NCBI GenBank assembly: GCA_964484305.1
Contig: CAZAEI010000034.1
Span: forward strand, 1-9,576
DNA: 9,576 bases
DNA from: DAOVFN01 sp964484305
Lineage (GTDB): Archaea; Aenigmatarchaeota; Aenigmatarchaeia; QMZP01
Reading direction: 5' to 3'
In this document: positions 6,455 to 9,576 of the stretch, in pieces
Layout: each line of letters starts with the position of its first letter
How positions within the stretch are numbered: the first letter of the stretch is position 1
Notes under the pieces: model-generated
Database searches by the model: none
Told to the model about the DNA's origin: nothing
What the model saw: the letters and a program-made list of their open reading frames with translations, nothing else
Translations under genes and position numbers: made by a program

Positions 6455-6943
6455 ATGGATATCAATCTGAAACAATTAGCCAAATTCTTAGTAGCTGCAA
6501 AGAAACAAACATATGCAGGGGATGGAAAAGAAATCAAAGCACAAAGACCTGGTTTTAAAGAATTAGAATTTAAACAAGGAGACTGGTATTACAGGGACAG
6601 CTATGTTGGGTTTTTCTTCGCACCAGGACAAGAGATTGTCAGGTATAAAGGAAAACCTATATGGGCGATGGCGTATAGTGGAGGAATGAAACAAAAATAT
6701 CACGGTAATACAAAATTCGCTATAGAAGTGTTTGATTTCTTGAAAAAAGCATTGAGCAGACTTGTTGTTGCAAGACCATTTAGAGGACCCAAAAGATTAA
6801 AGATAGGTAACTTCCTTTATGTTAATAATAGCAAAGGAAACATAAAGGATTTTAGCGGAGAGGAAAAAATATTTTACAAGAATAAGGAAGTTTTTCGGCA
6901 ATATTATATCGGTGGATTAATTATATCAAACAAGGCGGCGTAG
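6455..6943 (+). CDS. DUF5680 domain protein
   Basis: The 162-residue protein carries the DUF5680 pattern: an N-terminal LKQLAKFLVAAKKQTYAGDG helix-loop, GFKELEFKQGDWYYRDSYVGF (about residues 33-53), GQEIVRYKGKPIWAMAYSGGM (about 58-78), then FAIEVFDFLKKAL and a VARPFRGPK segment. The family is small, soluble, widespread and of unknown function; I see no metal-binding or catalytic triad to name. There is no signal peptide or membrane segment. It is A-rich in codon use compared with the genes before 5142, which fits acquisition. It has its own promoter and its 3' end is embedded in the cassette's inverted repeat. Confidence 0.8.
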   Translation: MDINLKQLAKFLVAAKKQTYAGDGKEIKAQRPGFKELEFKQGDWYYRDSYVGFFFAPGQEIVRYKGKPIWAMAYSGGMKQKYHGNTKFAIEVFDFLKKALSRLVVARPFRGPKRLKIGNFLYVNNSKGNIKDFSGEEKIFYKNKEVFRQYYIGGLIISNKAA

Positions 6944-6951
6944 GACGATTT

Positions 6952-7094
6952 CCGATAACGTAAGCGATTAGGCGAAGTTTTCTCTACATGTTATTTGGTT
7001 TCCCATTTATGTGTGTAGTTAGCCGTGAGAAAATTTGGGGCAAATTCGACGTTTACTCTTGTCGAAATTTGCCCGCCTAATCCGTTGTTATACG
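6952..7094. repeat. S3: full array site, class B
   Basis: Boundaries are CCGATAAC (6952-6959) and GTTATACG (7087-7094). Outer stem: GATTAGGCG (6966-6974) with CGCCTAATC (7074-7082). Hairpin 1: TTTTCTC with GAGAAAA, with CTACA/TGTAG inside. Hairpin 2 is longer than in other copies: GGGCAAATT-CGAC with GTCG-AAATTTGCCC. Confidence 0.87.
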
Positions 7095-7096
7095 CA

Positions 7097-7113
7097 GGCG
7101 CTTTCTAAGCGCC
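7097..7113. other. Leader hairpin of cassette 4, type 2
   Basis: GGCGCTT pairs with AAGCGCC around a TCT loop. The matching hairpins of cassettes 6 (GGCACTT/AAGTGCC) and 8 (GCCGCT/AGCGGC) keep pairing with different bases, so the structure is conserved. Confidence 0.75.
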
Positions 7114-7128
7114 GTAGTGGAGGGCTCA

Positions 7129-7365
7129 TCAACGATTATTCTGATTATTCTTAAAGAACCAATTATACACGCCATATGACCAACTAACTGCCATAGCAAT
7201 ACTTACTGCAAAAACTCCTATTTGCCCATTCAAGTATGATGTGATTAACCAAAATGGTTGTGATAACAAACCTGAAACAAATCCCCACCTGTTCTTCCGT
7301 GAAACCAGAACAACTGCTAAAATTGATAGCACAAAAACTCCGACTTGGGCAATCTCATCAAGCAT
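7129..7365 (-). CDS. Small PnuC-like three-helix membrane protein
   Basis: The 78-residue protein has three hydrophobic segments (about residues 6-22, 28-46 and 50-70). The middle motif WGFVSGLLSQPFWLITSYLNGQIGVF and the ending SYGVYNWF recall a half-size relative of PnuC nicotinamide riboside transporters, where a W-F-G-QP-W pattern recurs. Full PnuC has seven helices, so this would need to oligomerise or do something else; the transport role is a guess. The gene runs opposite to most of the array and its stop lies two bases from the left inverted-repeat arm. A TATA-like TTAATATAT sits about 27 bases upstream on the minus strand. Confidence 0.65.
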   Translation of the reverse strand: MLDEIAQVGVFVLSILAVVLVSRKNRWGFVSGLLSQPFWLITSYLNGQIGVFAVSIAMAVSWSYGVYNWFFKNNQNNR

Positions 7366-7385
7366 ATATTATGTTAATGAGAGTC

Positions 7386-7397
7386 ATATATATTAAA
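7386..7397 (-). promoter_or_regulatory. TATA box of the PnuC-like cassette
   Basis: On the minus strand, TTTTAATATATATG lies about 27 bases before the ATG at 7365, predicting a leaderless mRNA transcribed against the array direction. Confidence 0.55.
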
Positions 7398-7414
7398 ACA
7401 CGAGCCCTCCATTG

Positions 7415-7550
7415 CGTATAACGCAACAAGATTAGGCGAAGTCTTTGCTAACAGCTATTCTGTAGGAAATCTATACGCGCGGTTATCCGTGCAAAGATTT
7501 GGGGAAAGTGTGGAGATTACACAGCTTTCCCGCCTAATCTGTGTTATAGT
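7415..7550. repeat. S4: full array site, class B
   Basis: Boundaries are CGTATAAC (7415-7422) and GTTATAGT (7543-7550). Outer stem: GATTAGGCG (7430-7438) with CGCCTAATC (7531-7539). Hairpin 1: TCTTTGC with GCAAAGA. Hairpin 2: GGGAAAG-TGTG with CACA-GCTTTCCC. The left spacer is GCAACA, the right TGT. Confidence 0.87.
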
Positions 7551-7640
7551 AAACCAAATAAATAATCTCTACTTGGGTTTGGTTTGCTAGTTGTGCTCTC
7601 AACAATTAATAGTCAGGTTTATTATTTGGAGCACTATAAG
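7544..7640. other. Cassette 5a: gene-less mini-unit fused to cassette 5b
   Basis: Its ends are inverted repeats with equal spacing: TTATAGT-3-CCAAATAA (7544-7561) against TTATTTGG-3-ACTATAA (7622-7639). Inside are AAACCAAA/TTTGGTTT and GTGCTC/GAGCAC pairs but no gene. It ends directly in AAGTGACC, which is where cassette 5b should begin; a repeat normally expected between them is missing. Confidence 0.6.
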
Positions 7641-7671
7641 TGACCGCATAGATTGGATAGAGGGCGACCGA

Positions 7672-7678
7672 GCGAAGC
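7672..7678. other. Leader hairpin of cassette 5b, type 1 variant
   Basis: GCGAAGC inside AGGGCGACCGAGCGAAGCGAGGG (7661-7683) takes the place of the CGACCCC-GAA-GGGGTCG hairpin seen in cassette 1. This heptamer is a textbook extremely stable DNA mini-hairpin. Confidence 0.5.
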
Positions 7679-7697
7679 GAGGGAGAGTTGCAGACGC

Positions 7698-8057
7698 TCA
7701 AGATTCAACATTGGCACAGATAGCGTGTGCTGTGCAATTGGGAGAAAATTCAAGATCATGAAAAAATATGCATGTCCAACCTGGTCTCATAAGGTCGGTT
7801 ATTGGACCACCATATTGAACACTAACATAAGTACTATCGGCTTTACATCCTCCTCCTATTATCTTTTTTCCTTGTGAGCATTGAGCAAAAATAGCAGAAT
7901 ATTCTCCAGATTTTACAGGTTTTATAGATTCTATGACCTCATAACCAGAAATTCCCGGAGGACCACGCTCTTGAAGAGGTCTGGTATAACTTAAAATCGC
8001 AATAAATAAGGCTATAACAGCAATTATAGCAATCACATAATTCAACAAATTTTTCAT
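7698..8057 (-). CDS. Membrane-anchored or secreted cysteine-containing protein
   Basis: The 119-residue protein begins with a short charged tip and one hydrophobic helix (about residues 7-23), a signal anchor or uncleaved signal peptide. The outer part starts with a collagen-like GPPGISG (32-38) and then YEVIES, followed by five cysteines (C60, C71, C96, C108, C114). The CSQGKKIIGGGC segment (60-71) resembles the C(x)GKxxxGGGC motif after collagen-like linkers in bacterial surface proteins and phage tail-fibre ends. It probably forms a disulphide-linked surface domain; partner unknown. The gene runs against the array direction and has its own TATA box. I do not assign a family. Confidence 0.65.
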   Translation of the reverse strand: MKNLLNYVIAIIAVIALFIAILSYTRPLQERGPPGISGYEVIESIKPVKSGEYSAIFAQCSQGKKIIGGGCKADSTYVSVQYGGPITDLMRPGWTCIFFHDLEFSPNCTAHAICANVES

Positions 8058-8073
8058 ATTATATTATTATTGA

Positions 8074-8081
8074 TATATAAA
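8074..8081 (-). promoter_or_regulatory. TATA box of the secreted-protein cassette
   Basis: TTTATATA on the minus strand is centred about 20-25 bases before the ATG at 8057, consistent with a leaderless or nearly leaderless mRNA. Confidence 0.55.
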
Positions 8082-8102
8082 TAAAAGGAGCGTCTGCAAT
8101 TT

Positions 8103-8245
8103 CACTTAACGCAACAAGATTAGGCGAAGTTTTGTTTCACCGTTACTCTCTGAGAGATCTATATCGTATAGTTAACCTTAACAAAATTTGGGGCGCTAGC
8201 CAACGCTTGCTTGTTGAGCTGCGCCCGCCTAATCTGTGTTATCGG
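8103..8245. repeat. S5: full array site, class B
   Basis: Boundaries are CACTTAAC (8103-8110) and GTTATCGG (8238-8245). Outer stem: GATTAGGCG (8118-8126) with CGCCTAATC (8226-8234). Hairpin 1: TTTTGTT with AACAAAA. Hairpin 2: GGGCGC with GCGCCC and an inner CAAC/GTTG pair. Both hairpins differ in sequence from every other copy yet pair. Confidence 0.87.
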
Positions 8246-8247
8246 TA

Positions 8248-8264
8248 GGCACTTTCTAAGTGCC
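8248..8264. other. Leader hairpin of cassette 6, type 2
   Basis: GGCACTT pairs with AAGTGCC around TCT; it differs from the cassette 4 hairpin by a compensatory change at one pair. Confidence 0.75.
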
Positions 8265-8280
8265 GGAGTGGGCGTCATAA

Positions 8281-8288
8281 TATATTAT
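8281..8288 (+). promoter_or_regulatory. TATA box of cassette 6
   Basis: TATATTAT is centred about 24 bases before the ATG at 8308, the same leaderless spacing as in the neighbouring cassettes. Confidence 0.5.
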
Positions 8289-8307
8289 CTAATATCTACA
8301 AGTAAAG

Positions 8308-8603
8308 ATGAATCAACAATATCAAATTGAAAGTAGAAACCCATTAAGCAAAAGATTCGAGAAGTTATTTGATAGAGCTTTTCATATAAAACGCAAGATG
8401 GCTCATTACCATTTAGCGAGGGTGATTCTGTATATATTCGTCATTCATGTAATGGGAGAGTTGTCTCTGTTTTCATGGAGAAAAAAGGTGATATTTATCA
8501 AAACAAGAAACTTGTATACATTAACCAAGATCTGTTAAACAAACTTGAATGGGAAATTTTTAATGTGTTAGACAAATATTGTCTATCCATTGACAGCGAT
8601 TAG
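8308..8603 (+). pseudogene. Frameshifted gene for a small protein of about 98 residues
   Basis: The open frame from ATG 8308 ends at 8538, but its last third looks non-coding. In the -1 frame a convincing protein continues after the AAAA run at about 8393: KTQDGSLPFSEGDSVYIRHS, then VVSVFMEKKGDIYQNKKLVY, and on through LLNKLEWEIFNVLDKY to the TAG at 8601-8603. Adding one A to the run would join MNQQYQIESRNPLSKRFEKLF with this part into one 98-residue protein whose stop abuts the S6 boundary. I do not recognise the family. It is either a one-base deletion, a sequencing error in a homopolymer, or, less likely, programmed slippage. No gene-flanking inverted repeat is visible in this cassette, unlike the others. 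Confidence 0.7.
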
Positions 8604-8736
8604 ACATAACGGACGGGATTCAACGAAGTTCTCGCTAACCGCTATCATGCCTAATTCTATAAGCGCGGTTAACTGTGCGAGAATTTGGGCAAAGTGCACG
8701 GATTGGATAGCTTTGCCGTTGAATCTGTGTTATCGG
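8603..8736. repeat. S6: full array site, class A
   Basis: Boundaries are GACATAAC (8603-8610) and GTTATCGG (8729-8736). Outer stem: GATTCAACG (8617-8625) with CGTTGAATC (8717-8725). Hairpin 1: TTCTCGC-TAACCGC with GCGGTTA-GCGAGAA (small bulge). Hairpin 2: GGCAAAG with CTTTGCC. From the left boundary on, S8 is identical as far as the window goes. Confidence 0.87.
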
Positions 8737-8758
8737 ACCGAATCTATTGCTTAGTAGG

Positions 8759-8775
8759 CGAGCCCGAAGGGGTCG
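8759..8775. other. Leader hairpin of cassette 7, type 1
   Basis: CGAGCCC (8759-8765) and GGGGTCG (8769-8775) close a GAA triloop with one mismatch, as in cassette 3. Confidence 0.7.
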
Positions 8776-8793
8776 AGTGTAGGCGAAGGAAGA

Positions 8794-8801
8794 CTTAAAT
8801 A
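8794..8801 (+). promoter_or_regulatory. TATA box of cassette 7
   Basis: CTTAAATA is centred 26 bases before GTG 8824 and overlaps the end of the left inverted-repeat arm. The spacing favours GTG 8824 over ATG 8833 as the start. Confidence 0.55.
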
Positions 8802-8823
8802 ATTAACTGTTAATTGTCGGATA

Positions 8824-9036
8824 GTGATTAATATGGGAGAAGAATTCGGAAGAAAAAAAGATGTAAATAGTAACGAACATGTTTACATAGGTGATAAAAG
8901 TTCTAGAGTATTCGCTGATGGATCGATTATAATTACTGATGTTGTATATAATAGTAAAAAGGAAATTATTAAACAATATGATATTGCAATACCATTAACT
9001 GTTTTTGATGTTATTTCAAAATTTTTGCAAAGATAA
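8824..9036 (+). CDS. Small protein of unknown function (70 residues)
   Basis: Read from GTG 8824 the product has 70 residues; ATG 8833 would give 67. The start is chosen by its 26-base distance from the TATA box, as for the other leaderless genes here. A charged N-terminus (EEFGRKKDVNSNE) is followed by a beta-rich core, HVYIGDKSSRVFADGSIIITDVVYN then KEIIKQYDIAIPLTVFD, and a short C-terminal helix (VISKFLQR). There is no signal peptide, membrane segment or catalytic motif. I do not recognise it. The gene fills a cassette with intact ends and inverted repeats, which supports it being real. Confidence 0.65.
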   Translation: MINMGEEFGRKKDVNSNEHVYIGDKSSRVFADGSIIITDVVYNSKKEIIKQYDIAIPLTVFDVISKFLQR

Positions 9037-9069
9037 GACAAGTAATCAAGTCTTCCGTAGCCTGCATTT

Positions 9070-9207
9070 CCGATAACAATGGGGTTATCAGAAGTTTTCG
9101 TTAACAGCTAATTTGCCTAATGCTATACGCTTGGTTAACCTTACGAAAATTTGCGAATCGGCAGCTTTCTAATGCGTAGCCGATTCCTGATAACCTGATG
9201 TTATCGG
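9070..9207. repeat. S7: full array site, class C
   Basis: Boundaries are CCGATAAC (9070-9077) and GTTATCGG (9200-9207), fully complementary. Outer stem: GGTTATCAG (9083-9091) with CTGATAACC (9187-9195), a sequence unlike classes A and B and similar to the boundary box itself. Hairpin 1: TTTTCGT-TAACAGC with GCTTGGTTA-ACGAAAA. Hairpin 2: GAATCGGC with GCCGATTC. Confidence 0.87.
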
Positions 9208-9209
9208 TA

Positions 9210-9226
9210 GCCGCTCTTGAAGCGGC
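9210..9226. other. Leader hairpin of cassette 8, type 2
   Basis: GCCGCT pairs with AGCGGC around CTTGA, the same position and following GGAGTG as in cassette 6. Confidence 0.72.
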
Positions 9227-9248
9227 GGAGTGCCAAAGTAGCAGAAAG

Positions 9249-9257
9249 AATAAAAAG
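9249..9257 (+). promoter_or_regulatory. TATA box of cassette 8
   Basis: AATAAAAAG is centred 26 bases before the ATG at 9279, predicting a leaderless mRNA. Confidence 0.5.
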
Positions 9258-9278
9258 ATTACTGTTTTCAAATAGAAC

Positions 9279-9500
9279 ATGGAGCGAGAAATAGACAAAT
9301 ACGTGGATGGGATAGTAAAGAAAGTAAAGGAGAACCCAGGTGTATATGATCCAATGAAAATAAGCGAATTAATAGATGATTTGTCACGAGAATTTGGAGA
9401 GGATACTATGGGTCCAATGTATCAAACAAGAATTGCTGCTTCATTACTCAATTCTCATAGAACTAAGATTATAGACGGAAAACTTCACCTCGATGAATAG
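9279..9500 (+). CDS. Small soluble helical protein of unknown function (73 residues)
   Basis: The protein is acidic-to-neutral and almost fully helical in pattern: EREIDKYVDGIVKKVKENPG, then PMKISELIDDLSREFGED, and YQTRIAASLLNSHRTKIIDG ending in KLHLDE. The middle and end read like a small winged-helix or helix-turn-helix unit (ISELIDDLSREFG, then RIAASLLNSH, then a KIIDGKLHL hairpin), which would suggest DNA binding, but this is a weak inference. There is no membrane segment or cysteine. The family is not recognised. The start fits the TATA box spacing, and the cassette ends are intact. Confidence 0.65.
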   Translation: MEREIDKYVDGIVKKVKENPGVYDPMKISELIDDLSREFGEDTMGPMYQTRIAASLLNSHRTKIIDGKLHLDE

Positions 9501-9519
9501 ATTAAACCTACTTTGGCAT

Positions 9520-9576
9520 TACCGATAACGGACGGGATTCAACGAAGTTCTCGCTAACCGCTATCATGCCTAATTC
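9520..9576. repeat. S8: array site, class A, cut by the window end
   Basis: From TACCGATAAC (9520-9529) on, the spacer GGACGG, left outer stem GATTCAACG (9536-9544) and the 5' half of hairpin 1 match S6 base for base. The array therefore continues to the right. Confidence 0.87.

Larger units (their letters stand above)
6402..6948. repeat. Inverted repeat enclosing the DUF5680 gene
   Basis: TCGTCC-GAA-GCCGCC (6402-6416) is complementary to GGCGGC-GTA-GGACGA (6934-6948): two six-pair stems around a 3x3 internal loop. The right arm contains the gene's last codons and its TAG stop (6941-6943). Confidence 0.85.
7118..7411. repeat. Inverted repeat enclosing the PnuC-like gene
   Basis: TGGAGGGCTC (7118-7127) and GAGCCCTCCA (7402-7411) are perfectly complementary. 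Immediately outside, TGCGTATAAC (7413-7422) is complementary to GTTATACGCA (7087-7096) beyond the leader hairpin, so one long stem encloses the gene. Confidence 0.88.
7688..8099. repeat. Inverted repeat enclosing the secreted-protein gene
   Basis: TTGCAGACGCTC (7688-7699) and GAGCGTCTGCAA (8088-8099) form 12 perfect pairs. The left arm overlaps the minus-strand gene's stop codon by two bases. Confidence 0.88.
8778..9066. repeat. Inverted repeat enclosing the cassette 7 gene
   Basis: TGTAGGC-GAA-GGAAGACTT (8778-8796) is complementary to AAGTCTTCC-GTA-GCCTGCA (9048-9066) around a GAA/GTA internal loop, with one wobble pair. The same GAA/GTA internal loop occurs in cassette 3. Confidence 0.85.
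9231..9518. repeat. Inverted repeat enclosing the cassette 8 gene
   Basis: TGCCAAAGTAG (9231-9241) and CTACTTTGGCA (9508-9518) are perfectly complementary. Directly outside, TACCGATAAC (9520-9529) matches GTTATCGGTA (9200-9209) across the leader hairpin. Confidence 0.88.
5174..9576. mobile_element. Integron-like gene-cassette array, continuing past the window
   Basis: Nine copies of a structured repeat (S0-S8) lie in the same orientation and separate short units of 349 to 759 bases, each with at most one gene or one toxin-antitoxin pair. Boundaries are TAAC on the left of each repeat and GTTA on the right. Cargo genes are unrelated to each other, AT-rich compared with the block before 5142, and in both orientations. 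The layout (structured recombination site, one-gene cassettes, toxin-antitoxin cargo, diverse small unknown proteins) matches integron cassette arrays. No tyrosine recombinase or attI is visible, so the classification rests on site architecture and cassette logic only. Reverse-strand polarity is favoured (see findings). Confidence 0.75.

Noticed and set aside
8385..8400. Programmed -1 frameshift site in cassette 6
   Set aside because: The ATAAAAC context is not a standard slippery heptamer and no downstream pseudoknot is evident; a one-base deletion is simpler.
5468..9207. Tandem group I or group II introns with genes in a loop
   Set aside because: No group II domain V or group I P7 core could be found, cargo is not homing-endonuclease or maturase, and the sites lie between genes with their own promoters.
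5594..9529. Insertion sequences or MITEs, from the inverted repeats round each gene
   Set aside because: Each gene has different arms, no transposase is present, no target duplications are seen, and the units alternate regularly with a common site.
5174..9576. CRISPR array
   Set aside because: Repeats are about 135 bases, differ in sequence while keeping structure, and are separated by whole genes.

Overview
This is archaeal DNA in two unlike halves. Archaeal signs are the gene set (2'-5' RNA ligase ThpR, Trm5-type tRNA methyltransferase, diphthine-ammonia ligase, M42 aminopeptidase, DUF5654), TATA boxes about 26 bases before start codons of leaderless genes, and GGTGAT-type Shine-Dalgarno sequences elsewhere. 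The phylum cannot be fixed from the sequence; a DPANN or euryarchaeal-grade lineage is plausible.

Bases 1-5142 are a GC-richer, tightly packed chromosomal block: a partial AAA+ ATPase with a winged-helix tail (minus); thpR and a membrane-anchored OB-fold protein (plus, probable operon); an M42 aminopeptidase (minus); a Trm5-like methyltransferase overlapping a diphthine-ammonia ligase by ATGA (plus); and a small DUF5654 membrane protein (plus).

Bases about 5174-9576 are AT-richer and form the notable part: a tandem array of small accessory genes separated by about 135-base structured repeats. I see one truncated repeat (S0), seven full ones (S1-S7) and one cut by the window end (S8). Each full repeat is bounded by TAAC (left) and GTTA (right) and folds as an outer stem carrying two hairpins. 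Stem sequences differ between copies but pairing is kept. This is the R/L-box layout of integron attC sites, in a forked form I do not recognise from described ones. Cargo: hicBA toxin-antitoxin, a DUF5680 protein, a PnuC-like membrane protein, a secreted cysteine-rich protein, a frameshifted gene, two unknown small proteins and one unit without a gene.

Three features go beyond a textbook integron. Most genes lie between inverted repeats that continue the terminal GTTA...TAAC complementarity, so each unit can fold into a large hairpin with its gene in the loop. A further small hairpin follows each right boundary, and its type follows the class of the upstream repeat. Every gene has its own TATA box, which fits their mixed orientation. 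No integrase lies in the window; the best guess is an archaeal integron-like cassette array whose recombinase lies outside, perhaps to the right.
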